A stretch of DNA of 64,000 nucleotides from NCBI RefSeq assembly GCF_900497805.2, contig NW_020954610.1, forward strand, positions 16,586,535-16,650,534. Reading direction: 5' to 3'. Of the stretch, positions 37,481-48,198 are shown one piece after another. Numbering within the stretch: position 1 is the first letter of the stretch; each line of letters begins with the position of its first letter. This DNA comes from Vombatus ursinus (taxonomy: Eukaryota; Chordata; Mammalia; Diprotodontia; Vombatidae). Position numbers and translations under genes: made by a program. The notes under the pieces are model-generated. The model did no database searches and had not been told where the DNA came from. It was given only the letters and a program-made list of their open reading frames with translations.

Positions 37481-38472
37481 TGGTAGTTGTACATCTAAGT
37501 TATCTCAGTGTCCTCCAACACGTCCAATTCATCTTTTAAAGGACTCCAATTTTCCCACGTCTTTTCCAACATTTCTCATTTGATAGGTGTAATGGGGTAC
37601 CTCACAGTTGTTTTGATTTGTATTTCCCTAATCAATAGTGATTCAGAGCAATTTTCATAAAACTAGCTCTTAGTTTTACTTCTTAGCTCAATAGTTTTCT
37701 TAATTTCAATTTTATTAATCTCTCCTTTGGTTTTCAGTATTTCTAATTTGGTATTTAATTGGGGATTTAAATTTTTTTTTCTAGCTTTTTTAGTTGCATG
37801 CCCAATTCATTGATCTCCTCTTTCTCTATTTTATTCATGTAAGCATTTGGAGATATAAAACTTGCCCCAAGAATTCACTTTTGCTACATCCCATAAGTTT
37901 TGGGATGTTGTCTCATTATTGTCATTCTCTTGGATGAAGTTCTTGATTATGTCTAAGATTTGCTGTTTGACCCACTTATTCTTTAGGATTAGATCATTTA
38001 GTTTCCAATTAATTTTGAGTCTGTTTTTCCATGGCCTTTTATTACATGCAACTTTTATTGCATCTTGACCTGAAAAGGATGCATTTAATATTTCTGCCTT
38101 TCTGCACTAGGTTGTGAGGTTTTAATGCCCTAATACATGGTCAATTTTTGTGTGGGTGCCATGTACCACTGAGAAAAAGGTATATTCCTCTCTATCCCCC
38201 TCAATTATCTCCAGAGGTCTACCATATCTAACTTTTCTAAAACTTTATTCATCTTCTTAACTTCTTTCTTGTTTATTTTTTGTTTAGATTTACCTAGGTC
38301 TGAGAGGGGGAGGTTGAGGTCCCCCACTAGTATAGTTTTGTTGTCTATTTCTTCCTGTAACTCCCTGAACATCTCCTCTAAGAATCTGGATGCTATACCA
38401 CTTGGTGCATATATGTTTAGTAATGATATTACTTTATTGTCTATGGTACCTTTAGCAGGTTGTAATTTCCTA

Positions 38473-38506
38473 TGCATACATACATACATACATACAATCA
38501 CATATG
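38473..38506. repeat. (CATA)n array within L1 ORF2
   Basis: Tetranucleotide run followed by caatcacatatg; it stays in frame with the surrounding ORF2 on the minus strand (reads VIVCMYVCMHR). It matches 40302-40336 exactly. Confidence 0.8.
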
Positions 38507-39329
38507 CATTTGCTTTGTCTGAGATGAGGATTACTACCCCTGTTTTTTTTTTTTTAACTTCAGTTGAAGCATAATATTTTCTGCTCCAACCTTTTACCTT
38601 TACTCTGTGTGTATCCCTCTGCTTCAAATGTGTTTCTTGTAGGATTATTGTTTTTAAGTCACTCTGCTATCTACTTCTGTTTTATGGGAGAGTTCATCCC
38701 ATTCACATTCACAGTTATGATTACTATCTGTGTCTTTCTCTTCATCCTACTTCCCCCTGTTCATGCTTTTCTCTCTCCTTTCTCCCTTGCCCCCCTCACT
38801 ACAGTTTCACTTTTGACTGCCACCTCCCTCAATCTGCCCTCCCTTCTGTCAGTCAATTTTTCTCCTTCCTTTTCCAAGCTACTGACTCTCTCTTGCACAC
38901 CTGTCATTTCTTTTCCCAATTTTTCTTCTACCTCACTTATTTGACTTTTATAATCCTTCTTGAGCTCTTCCAAGCAGGCTTTTGGGCTTGAGACCAGTTC
39001 ATATTCCCCTTTGAGGTTTGAGATGTGGGTATATTGATAATGTTGTCCTCTTCTGAATTTGTGTTTTGATCTTCCCTATCCCATAGAATCTATGATCATT
39101 GTTTGTTTCTGCTTTTTCCTCGTGATGTTTGCCTATTTAAAGTTGAGCTCTCCTTCTGGAGCACAGGGGGCACTGACCCAAGCTTCTTGTACTGGGGGCC
39201 AGGGACCTGGTCACTGGTCTTGTGTGCTGGGGCCTCAGGTGCCAGCAGCTGGAGGCTTGTAGGGGTTTGGCAGCTTACCTGGTGCTGAGCTGGGGTCAGC
39301 AACACTGAAGCTCTTGGGGTGGTGGGGAG

Positions 39330-39470
39330 GGTCTGGCCCCTGGAGGATGCCTGCTCACCCAGGTTTCTCCGACACACCGGAAGGTTTGGCTGCTAGAGGA
39401 TGCCTGCCCGTCTGGAGTTGTGCTGAAGCACGGGGAGGATTGGCTGCTGGAGGATGCCTGCCCACTGGCG
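39330..39470 (-). repeat. Tandem ~53-bp units in L1 5' UTR
   Basis: The string (gg)aggatgcctgc recurs at 39342, 39395 and 39449 (steps of 53 and 54 bp), preceded by ggctgct in the second and third units. Confidence 0.75.
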
Positions 39471-39839
39471 CACATGGTGGTTTTCCAAGCTGGAGTCTAC
39501 TGGTTCTCCTGCCTGTGTCAAGGCACTCGGGGTCCTGGTGTTGGCGCTTGCCTGCTCCACCAACCTGGGGCTCAAGTTCTCCCACAGTTTGCTGAGGTGG
39601 AGCTCGCTGCTGGCTTGCCGAGATGCCTCCCATCCTATACTGCTCCCCTTCCATCAGAGTGAGAGGGACTTTTCCTGTTAATCCCCCAAGCTTCCCAGGT
39701 TAAAAGACTGCTGCACCCCGTCTTTCCTGCTGGCTCAGCTGGGTTTTTTCCTGGGGCTTCATTTTCTGGGTTTTTAGAATTCAATATAGGAGAGTGAGAG
39801 CAACTTACTGCTTACTCCACCATCTTAGCTCCTAGAAAT

Positions 39840-40980
39840 CGAGCAAGTAGAAACTATTAACAGGAAGTTTTATGGAAAAATCTACTTAAACAAGTTCCTA
39901 GATTCAGATCTGATAGTAGGTAGGACAGTCCACTTTTCCTAAGGATCAAAATAGAAATCTCTGTCTTGAGTGGATACAATCTTATCATAGGACAGGGATT
40001 GGTAGAGCAGGAGACATAGTTAGACTCTGTGTAAGGAATGTATGAATTGTGTCTTTTTCTACTACATAAGAAAAGGAACTCTTAGGGTCAGAGAAAAAAA
40101 ACTGCATAGGTACTAACCTTCTCTTTGATCAACTTGGAAGAGGTCATAGGAAACATCCACTCTCCCTAAAGGAGTTAAGGCTACCTTAGAGCTAAAGTAC
40201 CATAGGAATTTTGATGCCAAAGAGCCCATAGGTTGAGAATAAATTTCCAAGGTGGGCTTTTGATGCTAATTTTAGAATTCAGAGTGATTATACATACATG
40301 CATGCATACATACATACATACATACAATCACATATGGATAAAAATAAAAGAATGGAAAGGATGCTCACAGTCTAAATAATATTCTATTTATATATAGTCT
40401 TCTAAAATACTAATAACAAGTATAACCCCTGTTCCAAAGTCCATTAGTATGAGATTCTCTCCTTACTGGTGTAGAGGAATGCCCTGTCCTGTATGAAGGA
40501 TGGGGCAAATTTGGAGGGAGTAAGGGTGCTTCACTTTCTTTAGCCTTCTGTGGTCTTCAGACCTTGTCAAATGTCAAATGTTTCTGGAGCTTTTGACTTC
40601 CAGCTTCAAGATGGAAGATGGAAGATGGAAGAGGCTAACCCCATTTCAGCTTGCTTAAGGGGAAGACTTTGGGAAGGTATAAGAGGAATGGGCAGTCTGC
40701 ATCATGTCCCTAACTCCAGCGTGCTACTCTAGGCACTTTGGGGAATTTCTCTTGGGTGAGAGCCAGGACCCTCCAGCTTCTCTCTTGGTTGATATGTATT
40801 CTCTTAGGTATACCTTTCTGATTTATGTTTTGCTACAGATTTAGATATATGGGTTTCTTTGCTATTCACTGTATGTGCTCACTGTGGACTTGGTATTTGG
40901 TGGGAAGAGAGTCAAGCCTTAGATAAAGAGCTCAGGGTCTTTTTTCTTCCCCAAAATGACAAAGTGATTAAATTGAACCT
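39840..40980. other. Intron, mostly single-copy, with a (CATA)n run
   Basis: A (CATA)n run at 40291-40325 followed by caatcacatatg. 'gatggaagatggaagatgga' at about 40611-40630 is a short 9-bp tandem. No gene recognised. Confidence 0.5.
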
Positions 40981-40982
40981 GA

Positions 40983-41100
40983 TCATATTATATTAATAAA
41001 AGGATGTGTTCTGTGAAGTTTGGAGTCAGTCAAAGGGTTGCACTTGAGGACCTAGAGGGCCTTGAGGCTGCAGGTTCCTCACCCCTGCCCTAGACTAATA
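40983..41100 (-). mobile_element. hAT-type DNA transposon end
   Basis: 'cttgaggacctagagggcct tgaggctgcaggttcctcac ccctg' (41043-41087) matches the end of Charlie/MER-type hAT elements. The other end was not found. Confidence 0.55.
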
Positions 41101-42670
41101 ATAGTGAAGGGAGCAGATAGATATAATTCTAGCCCAGTACTCTCTCTGTCTGAGGAAAGCAGAGTGACCTCCAGCCCCAACCTCCTGTTTCCTCTCCTGG
41201 CAGGAATGAAAGTCTTATTTGGAGAAGGAAGGGGAAGGGGGGGAGAGGGAAGAGGAAGAAGAAGCTGGAGATGTTTATTCTGCCTCCCTTTGAGCCGCAC
41301 AACTATAATCCCCATGCCACAGCCGGGGGAGACAATCCCTTGGCATACATGGATGGGCTCTCTCTATATGCCAGCTTCTCCCCTACCCAAGGAAACAAGA
41401 TTTCCTTAATTTTGGAAATTTTTTTTTACTTTAACTAGTAAATTCATACTTTTAGGCTTGATTCTCTACTAAAGAATTGGGGCATAGATAATTTTAAATA
41501 AATGAAGAAAAGTCCTTAACAGGTTTCAATGTGATCCAGAGTATATAACACACTGCAAAAGAAAAGTATATATTGGGAACATACAAGTTTTAGGATAAAT
41601 ATGAAAAATTTGGGAAAAATTGGTGAGATTTATAGAACTTGATACAGAGAACATTTAAACTACAAACAATATGCACAATGACCACAATAATGAAAATGAA
41701 AATATTAAAAAATATGAGAACTGAGATTAAGTGCAATGACCAATCTTGTTTCTAAAGGAATGGTAGCTAAGTGGTAGATGAACCTATTCAGAATGTTGCA
41801 AATGAGGTCATTGTGATATTTTGCTTAACTGTTTTTCTTTGTAACAAGGTAGCATTCTATGAGTATTTGTGTAGGATGGTAATTGGGAAGTAAAAGGGTA
41901 TAAAAAACAAAAGCACCAATTAAATATAAAAGAAACAATACACAAAAGTCCCATTAAGATAAAAATTATTAGCCATAGTTACATTTAAAAAGCTAATATT
42001 TGTGCTACTGTTATTAAATTTATGAAAATCCACAAAGCTTTGAGGAAAAAAATAGATAAAATAATGAAGTACATTTTGAGAACCATTACATTCATATCAA
42101 TAAGAATTATTGAATTTTCTAATAGTGCTGGAGCTATCCAGTCTTTCCTATGATGATGATGATTATATGGTTATTATTATATTACATGGTTCTATGGAAA
42201 TAACATAAAATTAGGGAATTTTAGTCTAGTTTGCACATCACATCACCATTTCTGAGCAAATCATTTACTGGAAACAAGATTTGAAGTATTGCAAAAAACT
42301 GCTATGTTAGATCAGCATTAAGATTTCTGGTATCATTATATCAATAGGAATGAAACTCATTGGAGGATTAATTACTATTATCTATATCTAGGTTTACCTG
42401 GTTAAATTGATGCCAGTTTTTAGCCTATCAAGATTGTTTGAACTCAGAAGATAATTGCTGAGCCTTCTAAAAATACCCAGTTTACAATAAGGATGTCATA
42501 AAAGTGGCAAAATGCATCATTTTGCTCAATGTAGCTAAGCTGAAAAATACAATTCTGTTAGGGAGCATCTTCAATATATTTTTAATCTACAGAATAAAAA
42601 AAATCATTCTCAGAAGAGCAAATCAACCAATCGGTAAGTGCTGTTTTTATACATAGTAAAACTTACAAAT
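41100..42670. other. Intron 3' of exon 1, AT-rich, nothing recognised
   Basis: A G/A-rich stretch at 41219-41265; otherwise single-copy-looking. Confidence 0.45.
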
Positions 42671-42677
42671 ACTTTAC

Positions 42678-42859
42678 CTTCATTGGTTGGTTGAAGTGTT
42701 GGCCATCCCTTAGAATAAGTAACAAGGTCGAAGACTTCCTTACAGTCATTCTGAGTAAATAAATAGCTCTTCTCTATGTCAATTTGAGAGGATGGATTTG
42801 AACTTGGAACAATTTCTTCAAAGTCATTACTATGAGGCACAATGTATGAAACTCTCTTC
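42678..42859 (-). CDS. SHOC1: Coding exon 1 of 9 seen (probable SHOC1)
   Basis: A T-rich tract ending in tttttag precedes the exon at 42861-42860, and GTAAAG follows it (42677-42672). The 182-nt exon carries 1 + 60 codons + 1 base. It starts [20 protein letters not shown] and ends near [12 protein letters not shown]. The last base G pairs with AT at the start of the next exon to make Asp. It needs an upstream exon ending with two bases of a codon; I could not find one in 42.9-64 kb. The intron after it is the largest in the window, about 10.5 kb. No domain is recognisable in this part; it is acidic and polar. Confidence 0.85.
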
Positions 42860-43019
42860 CTAAAAAAAAGATATTTAGTTATTTAAGCATGTTTTGCCTT
42901 AATATGCGCCATAAAATGCACGCTTATAGTATATAAATTGATAAAGAAATTTAACTATATAATATTACTATTGTCTTTACCTCAAATGATCAAATATTAA
43001 AGATATGAAATGGAATTAA

Positions 43020-43370
43020 AAGGCATCATATGACACAGACAATAAAATGCTGGGATCAGAAAGACTTGGGTTCAAATCATGTTTTAAATACTTACTACCT
43101 AGATGATTCTGGAAAAAGAAAAAAAGTACATTGAGTTTACTTAAATAAATATCAGATGGTGGCACCACCAAAAAAAAAAAAATACTTACTACCTGAGTAG
43201 CACTGTGCAAGTTAATTTATGGCTCTCACCCTTGTTTTTTTTAACTGTACAATGGTGTAATCATACCTGTTGAACTTATCAGATATGATTATTGTAAGAA
43301 TCAAATGAAATAATGTAAAATTCTTTGCAAACTTTAAAACATTATACAATTGTTAGATTTAATTATTATT
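43020..43370 (+). mobile_element. MIR-like SINE with a small A-tailed insertion
   Basis: MIR text runs from about 43030 to 43100 and resumes at 43181 to 43370. The insert 43101-43180 ends in poly-A and is flanked by aatacttactacct (43087-43100, 43181-43194), as for a very short retroposed RNA. Confidence 0.65.
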
Positions 43371-43639
43371 GTTTAATTGGAAGACTTAAAACTTCTTTCT
43401 TTAACGCTGTAGTTTATTTTGACCAAATTGTCCACCTACCACTACCTTCTCAACAACCACAATGTTTCATCTTCTTGGAAGCAAACAGCATTCCTTTAGG
43501 ATAGAAAATCCTAGAGCCTGTTCATTCAAAGGTGCTTAACATTCAAATGCTCCTGAAAAAGTTCCAGCTTGGTGAAGAAATAGAATTTTTTAAAATGTCT
43601 TTCAGTCTCTTGTTTAATTAGTCCCTTCACTATATGAAA

Positions 43640-44090
43640 GTTGAATTCAAGCCAGTTTTGAACTCAGCACACATTTTTAAATTGTATTTTAAAATTTATT
43701 GTTTATTTATTTTTAGCATTAATTTAAAAAAACTTTTTGAGTTCCAAATTCTCTTCCTCCTTTCATCCTCTCCCCTACCCAATGAGAAGGCAAGCAAAAT
43801 GATACTCACCATATATGTAAAGTCATGCAAAATATATTTCCATATTAGCCATGTTGAAAAAAAAATCAAGAAATGTCAAGTGAAAAAAGCTCCAAGGTGC
43901 AGAGTCCATCAGTTTTCTCTCGAGGGGAACAGCATTTTTCATTATAGATCCTTAGGAATTGTCTTGGATCATTGTATTGATTAGAGTAGCTAAGTCTTTC
44001 ATAGTTGATCATAATCATAATATTGCTGCTACTATGAATTCATATATATCAAGTACTTAAGGTTGTTTACAAGAAAGGAAAAGGACTGAC
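43640..44090 (-). mobile_element. L1 LINE 3' end, antisense
   Basis: 'gagttccaaattctcttcct' (reverse of ...aatttggaactc), 'tgtcttggatcattgtattg' and 'gtagctaagtctttcatagt' are the reversed L1 tail, as in the copy at 20.3 kb. Confidence 0.8.
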
Positions 44091-44191
44091 ACTATGGTTT
44101 CATTGATGCAATTAACTCCCAAGTTTAGAAAACTCCCTTTACCAATTCAGACTGTCACTTTCACTGGGATTTAGTCATAAGAAAGTTGCCT

Positions 44192-44540
44192 AGAACAGTG
44201 GTATCAAATTCAAATACCACATATTGACTTAGAAAACCACAAATTGCCATTATCTATATTGTACTGTATTTCTATTTATTTTGTCAAACATTTCTCAATT
44301 ACAGTTTTTTTGTTTTTTATTTTATTTATTTATTTTTTTTTGGTGAGGCAATTGGGGTTAAGTGACTTGTCCAAGGTCCCACAGGTAATATGTCAAGTGT
44401 TTGGTCTGAGGCCGGATTTGAACTCAGGTCCTCCTGACTTCAGGGCCGGTGCTCTATCCTCTCAATTACATTTTAATTGTATTTGCAGTTGCACCTGAGT
44501 TTTGCAGGTTTCGGGCAGAAAGTTTGACACTTCTGGGCCC
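44192..44540 (+). mobile_element. hAT-like MITE split by a SINE
   Basis: Left end cagtggtatcaaattc and right end gaaagtttgacacttctg are inverted repeats. Internal text 'cacatattgacttagaaaac' is shared with a common marsupial MITE. A SINE divides it at 44304-44459. Confidence 0.7.
44304..44459 (-). mobile_element. Marsupial CORE-SINE inside the MITE
   Basis: Reverse copy flanked by tctcaattaca (44293-44303 and 44460-44470). Its 5' head is shortened. Confidence 0.92.
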
Positions 44541-44579
44541 TACAATATTGAGAGGTTAAGTGACTGGCTGGTTGTTATA

Positions 44580-45225
44580 CAGTGAGTCAGAGGTCTGCAA
44601 CTTAGATGTCACCCTGAATTCTACTCTCCCTTTCTCCAAATATCTAATCAATTGCCAACCCAGTCATTCCTACCTCAGCAAAATCTCTCCCATTGTTTTC
44701 TATTTACACTGCCACACCCCTGCTTCAAGCCCACATAACCTCTTACCTGGCCTATTGCAATACCCTCCTAATTAATCTCCCTACGTTAGCTCTCTCTTCC
44801 AAACTCCATACAAGCAGCTAAAAAGATTAGTAAATCAAATGATTTTATTGAAGTACAGCTCTGACCATGTCATTCCTCTACTCAATAAATTGTAGTGGTT
44901 CCATTTTGTCTTGTGCATAAAATATAAACTCTCTTGTTTAGCTTTTAAAGCCCTTCACAACCTGGCCTTAACCTATCTTTCCACCTCCTTATACCTCTGA
45001 TAAGCCAAACTGACTTTTACTATTCTTCCTGTAACATACTCTCCCATCTCTGTGACTTTGAATGGGCTATCTGTCAGGCCTGGAATGCACTCCCTCCTCA
45101 CTTCTCTCTCTTAGAATTCCTGGTGTTCTCCAAAAGCTCAGCTCAAGTGAAACTTTTCCTAATCCTACCAGTCTCTTTTTCCTAAAAATGACCTTGTATT
45201 TATTTTGCGTATATTTCTATACCTT
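44580..45225 (+). mobile_element. L2 LINE 3' part
   Basis: 'cacataacctcttacctggc ctattgcaat', 'cctggccttaacctatcttt' and 'caggcctggaatgcactccc tcctcac' run in L2 3' order. Confidence 0.8.
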
Positions 45226-45469
45226 TAGATTTAGCAAAATCTGAAGGTCAGAAGAGGCAAAACCAGAATAAAAATATAAAGGTGAAGCCCTTTCAGATGT
45301 AAAGTAAACATTCCACACCCTAAAAATGGTTTGAGGCTTAAGAGCTCAACTTCATAAGGGAATACCAACAAAGACACCCAAGGGCTATGAGTGCCTTTTC
45401 TCTCAGCTACTTATTTGTATAATACCCCAACAGGAATCTGGGAAACATAATAAGCTGATCCCCATAAGT

Positions 45470-45675
45470 CAGGCTTGCACAACATGTGGCCAACCAAAGG
45501 ATTTCTGGTGGCCTGTGAAAAATGTAGGGTTGTCATTGCATACTCTCTCCTGTTTGTCACATGACCTGCCACAACCAACCATCACTGTTGCTATCAAACC
45601 AAAGTTGCAAACCTACATTTTTCACCAGCCCTGAAATCCTTTGGGGGGCCATGGGCCATATGTTGTGCAAGCCTG
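45470..45675. mobile_element. hAT MITE, 206 bp, long inverted arms, 8-bp target duplication
   Basis: Both ends read caggcttgcacaacat (right end inverted). The inverted arms continue with gaps for about 65 bp (caaaggatttc, gtgaaaaatgtagg), so one strand could fold into a near-complete hairpin. The 8-bp direct repeat ccataagt flanks it exactly (45462-45469, 45676-45683), as hAT transposases leave. There is no coding capacity. Confidence 0.92.
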
Positions 45676-45940
45676 CCATAAGTGAAGGGAGACATTCCTC
45701 ACTGAGGGAACTTGCTCCTACAAAGAACAAGGTTGAACAGGAAAGAAGAGACCTTTCCTATCTCCTGCCTAAGGGAGTAAAAGAAAAAAAAAGGCTTTGG
45801 TTATCTCTAGGTTAAGGATCATTGCCTTTGCTGAAATGGCTGTAGCACTCTAAATGAAAGAAGTGCCCTCATACTGCTTCAGCTGATAGAGTATTGAAAT
45901 TAGTCTAACCATAGATTAATAACGGTGAAGGCTGAGCCTA

Positions 45941-46099
45941 ATGGACAGCTAGGTGGCACAGTGGGTAGAGCATCTGTCCTGAAGTCAGGAGGACCTGAGT
46001 TCAAATACAGCCTCAGACCAAACACTTGACACTTTGACACTTCCTAGCTGTGTGACCCTGGGCAAGTCACTTAACCCCAATTGCTTAAAAAAAAAAAAA
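45941..46099 (+). mobile_element. Marsupial CORE-SINE with target duplication
   Basis: Sense copy with A-tail, flanked by gctgagccta (45931-45940 and 46100-46109). Confidence 0.93.
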
Positions 46100-46359
46100 G
46101 CTGAGCCTAGGGAAGTCCAGCAGAGGCCATGCTCTGTGAAGAGCCAAGAGCCCAGTGGCTGAGCTCTCTGCCTTACCTAGTCAAGGAACAGCTGCCTAGG
46201 GGCTATACAAAGTCCCTCTCATAAGGAAGAAAGAAAAACTGCAAATGCTGGATAATTATTTATCAGGAATGACTTCTATAAAAAGGATTTTCGTGATGAG
46301 TGAGATATACTTGATCTTTAATGTTCTTTACAACTTTAAGATTTTGTTATATGTTTTAG

Positions 46360-46600
46360 TAAAGTTATTACTATATCAAACCATACGCACATAAGTAAAG
46401 ATATAACTTATCTTCAAAGTTCCTAAAAATATAAAAAACTGTTAGTACCCTTTTTTAATATATGAAATTCCTTGGGTAAAAGTTCATTATTAGCCATCTT
46501 AACTTGTTTTCTATTAAGGCACACTTTCCTTTCTGAGAAGAAGTGTGGCATGCTAAATAGAGTCCCAGACTCTATTTAAAAATTAGGAGTTCTAGATTTG
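46360..46600. repeat. Copy A of a local duplication
   Basis: Colinear with 47950-48195 in direct orientation: shared 'attactatatca', 'aagtaaagatata', 'aactgttagta', 'aaagttcattattagcca' and the start of the following MIR. Copy A is followed by a full MIR and looks like the source. Confidence 0.75.
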
Positions 46601-46775
46601 AATCCTATCTCAGACACTTTCTGGTTGTATCACGATAGACAAGTCACTTAACTTCTCAGAGTCTCTGCTTACCCATCTGTAAAATGGAAAGATTAATATT
46701 TGTGCTACTCACTTGACAAGGTTGTTGTAACAAAGGTGTTTTCCAACTCCTAAATGCTATAACTGGAATTTATTA
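46530..46775 (+). mobile_element. MIR-like SINE
   Basis: 'gatttgaatcctatctcaga', 'gacaagtcacttaacttctc' and 'ctaaatgctataactgg' are in MIR order. Confidence 0.8.
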
Positions 46776-46849
46776 CTGGTTTTTGTTCCTTCAGCATTTT
46801 ATTGTGAAACCAAACTGCTATTCTTCCAATTGCTCCTGTAGAACTGCAC

Positions 46850-47380
46850 TATTTTAATGAAAATGCTATTGTCAGTCTTAAATCTAACACTTTCTTTAGT
46901 CCTCAACTTCCTTCACCTTGTGCAGCGTCTGAAACTGTTGCTTGTCTTTTCCTCTTGGAGTTCTCTCCTCTCATGTCTTTTGGGACGCTGCTCTTGCCGA
47001 CTTATTCAATTCTATGACAACTATTTCTTAGTCACCTTTACTATCTCATTGTCTCCTGTTCCCCAAAGTGACTGTTCTCTAAGTCTCGGTCCTGGACTCT
47101 TTCCTCTGTTATTTCTATCCTTCTCCTTTGGTGACCTAATCAGATCCCCTGGGTTCAGTTATCCTCTCTCTGAAGAGGACTACAAAATCCATATATGTTG
47201 TTCTAATCCTTTCCTCAACTCCAACCCTATATTGCCAGTTGTCTGCTGGAAAGCTTCACCTGGATGTCCTCTAAGCAACTTAAACTATGTAGGTTCTTGT
47301 GTTTTCCTTAAACTTGTTCCTCCTTTAAACTTATATATTTACATTGAGGGTCCTACCATGAAATGTGTTCCTGTTTGAGA
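46850..47380 (+). mobile_element. L2-type LINE fragment (RT region)
   Basis: A chance-open frame of 173 codons runs through it, but the text matches the L2 region around 'LGPxLFLLxINDL', here 'cggtcctggactctttcctc' and 'ctggatgtcctctaagcaac'. No intact reverse transcriptase. Confidence 0.65.
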
Positions 47381-47519
47381 AAAGGGGTTCTGTCAAGAAA
47401 TGATCTTTAGAATAGAAAAGATGGAACGAAAATGGTTAATAGGGACTGGAAACTCAAGATAAAAAGAAGATAAGAAGAGAGCACTTATTTACCCTCAAGG
47501 AGCTATTACCCTCAAGTCA

Positions 47520-47725
47520 CTTAACTACTGAATGATGAAAGAACTGGACTGTGTGATTGCTGTGCCAATGTCAGTGATATTTTAAAGATCATGGAAAATG
47601 AAAGAGCTGCAGTAGTTCTGGAGAAGGGCAAATGCACTGATTTTCTAAAATGAGAAAAAATTGGAGTCTGTAAACTATAGGCCATTGAGCTTAATTCTAA
47701 CTCATGGAAAAATTCTAGAATGTAA
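47520..47725 (+). mobile_element. L3/CR1-type LINE fragment
   Basis: 'ctggagaagggcaaatgcac' and 'gtaaactataggccattgag' match the CR1 start of the RT palm (NYRPISL-type). Confidence 0.7.
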
Positions 47726-47839
47726 AGTTTTAAAGTTACTGATATCTTCACCTAAGATAAGAAGGGAAGTGGTTGAATGGGAAAAAAATCTTTGTGTCAA
47801 ATTTCTCTGGTAAAGATTTGGTATCTGAGTTATATAAAA

Positions 47840-47841
<2 letters not shown>

Positions 47842-47876
<35 letters not shown>
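47842..47876 (+). repeat. (GT)n microsatellite
   Basis: Pure GT run inside the L1. Confidence 0.95.
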
Positions 47877-47880
<4 letters not shown>

Positions 47881-47944
47881 AAAAATAAGTGGTCAAAGGA
47901 TAGGAACAATTCTCAAATGAATTGAAAACTATTAACAATCATAT

Positions 47945-48198
47945 CATTGCTTCTATTACTATATCAGGCCGTATGTATTTAAGTAAAGATATAGCTTACC
48001 TTCAAAATTCACACAGAAAAATCCCAATAAAACTGTTAGTATGATTTTCTGTATGTGAAATTGTTGAGGTGAAAGTTCATTATTAGCCAATTTAGTATAT
48101 TTTCTAATAAATCTCTTTTTCCTTTTTAGAAGAAGTATAGCTTATTAAATAAAGCATCAAACTTAGAATAAGCAGTACTAGTTTTGAGTTCTATTTGG
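47945..48198. repeat. Copy B of the local duplication, inside L1
   Basis: Matches 46360-46600 and ends part-way into the MIR. No poly-A, terminal inverted repeat or clear target duplication, so not an ordinary transposon insertion. Confidence 0.7.

Larger units (their letters stand above)
37480..39832 (-). mobile_element. L1 LINE, antisense: 5' UTR, ORF1 start, ORF2 endonuclease part; rearranged
   Basis: The 5' end is ctaggagctaagatgg-like at about 39832, followed by a GC-rich 5' UTR with tandem 53-bp units, an ORF1 coiled-coil start (EELKKDYKSQISEVEEKLGK, 38973 downwards), then ORF2 endonuclease from about 38627: KQRDTHRVKVKGWSRKYYAS and NKTILVGDLNLPLSDLGK, where GDLN holds the conserved catalytic-pocket Asp and Asn of the AP-endonuclease fold. 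ORF1's C-terminal half and the ORF2 start are missing, so an internal deletion joined the two. At 37.5-37.65 kb the order jumps to an L1 3' piece. It lies in the intron between exons 1 and 2. Confidence 0.75.

Noticed and set aside
39100-39830. GC-rich stretch as a CpG-island promoter
   Set aside because: It is the 5' UTR of an antisense L1, ending at the L1 5' terminus.
43800-43830. Strong donor-like gtgagtatc on the minus strand
   Set aside because: It falls inside an antisense L1 3' UTR.
46165-46260. Candidate upstream coding exon with donor ctag|gtaagg
   Set aside because: The phase needed to join exon 1 runs into an in-frame TAG and no acceptor rescues it.
46857-47378. 173-codon open frame, plus strand
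   Set aside because: Sequence matches decayed L2 LINE text; the frame is open by chance and has no protein motif.
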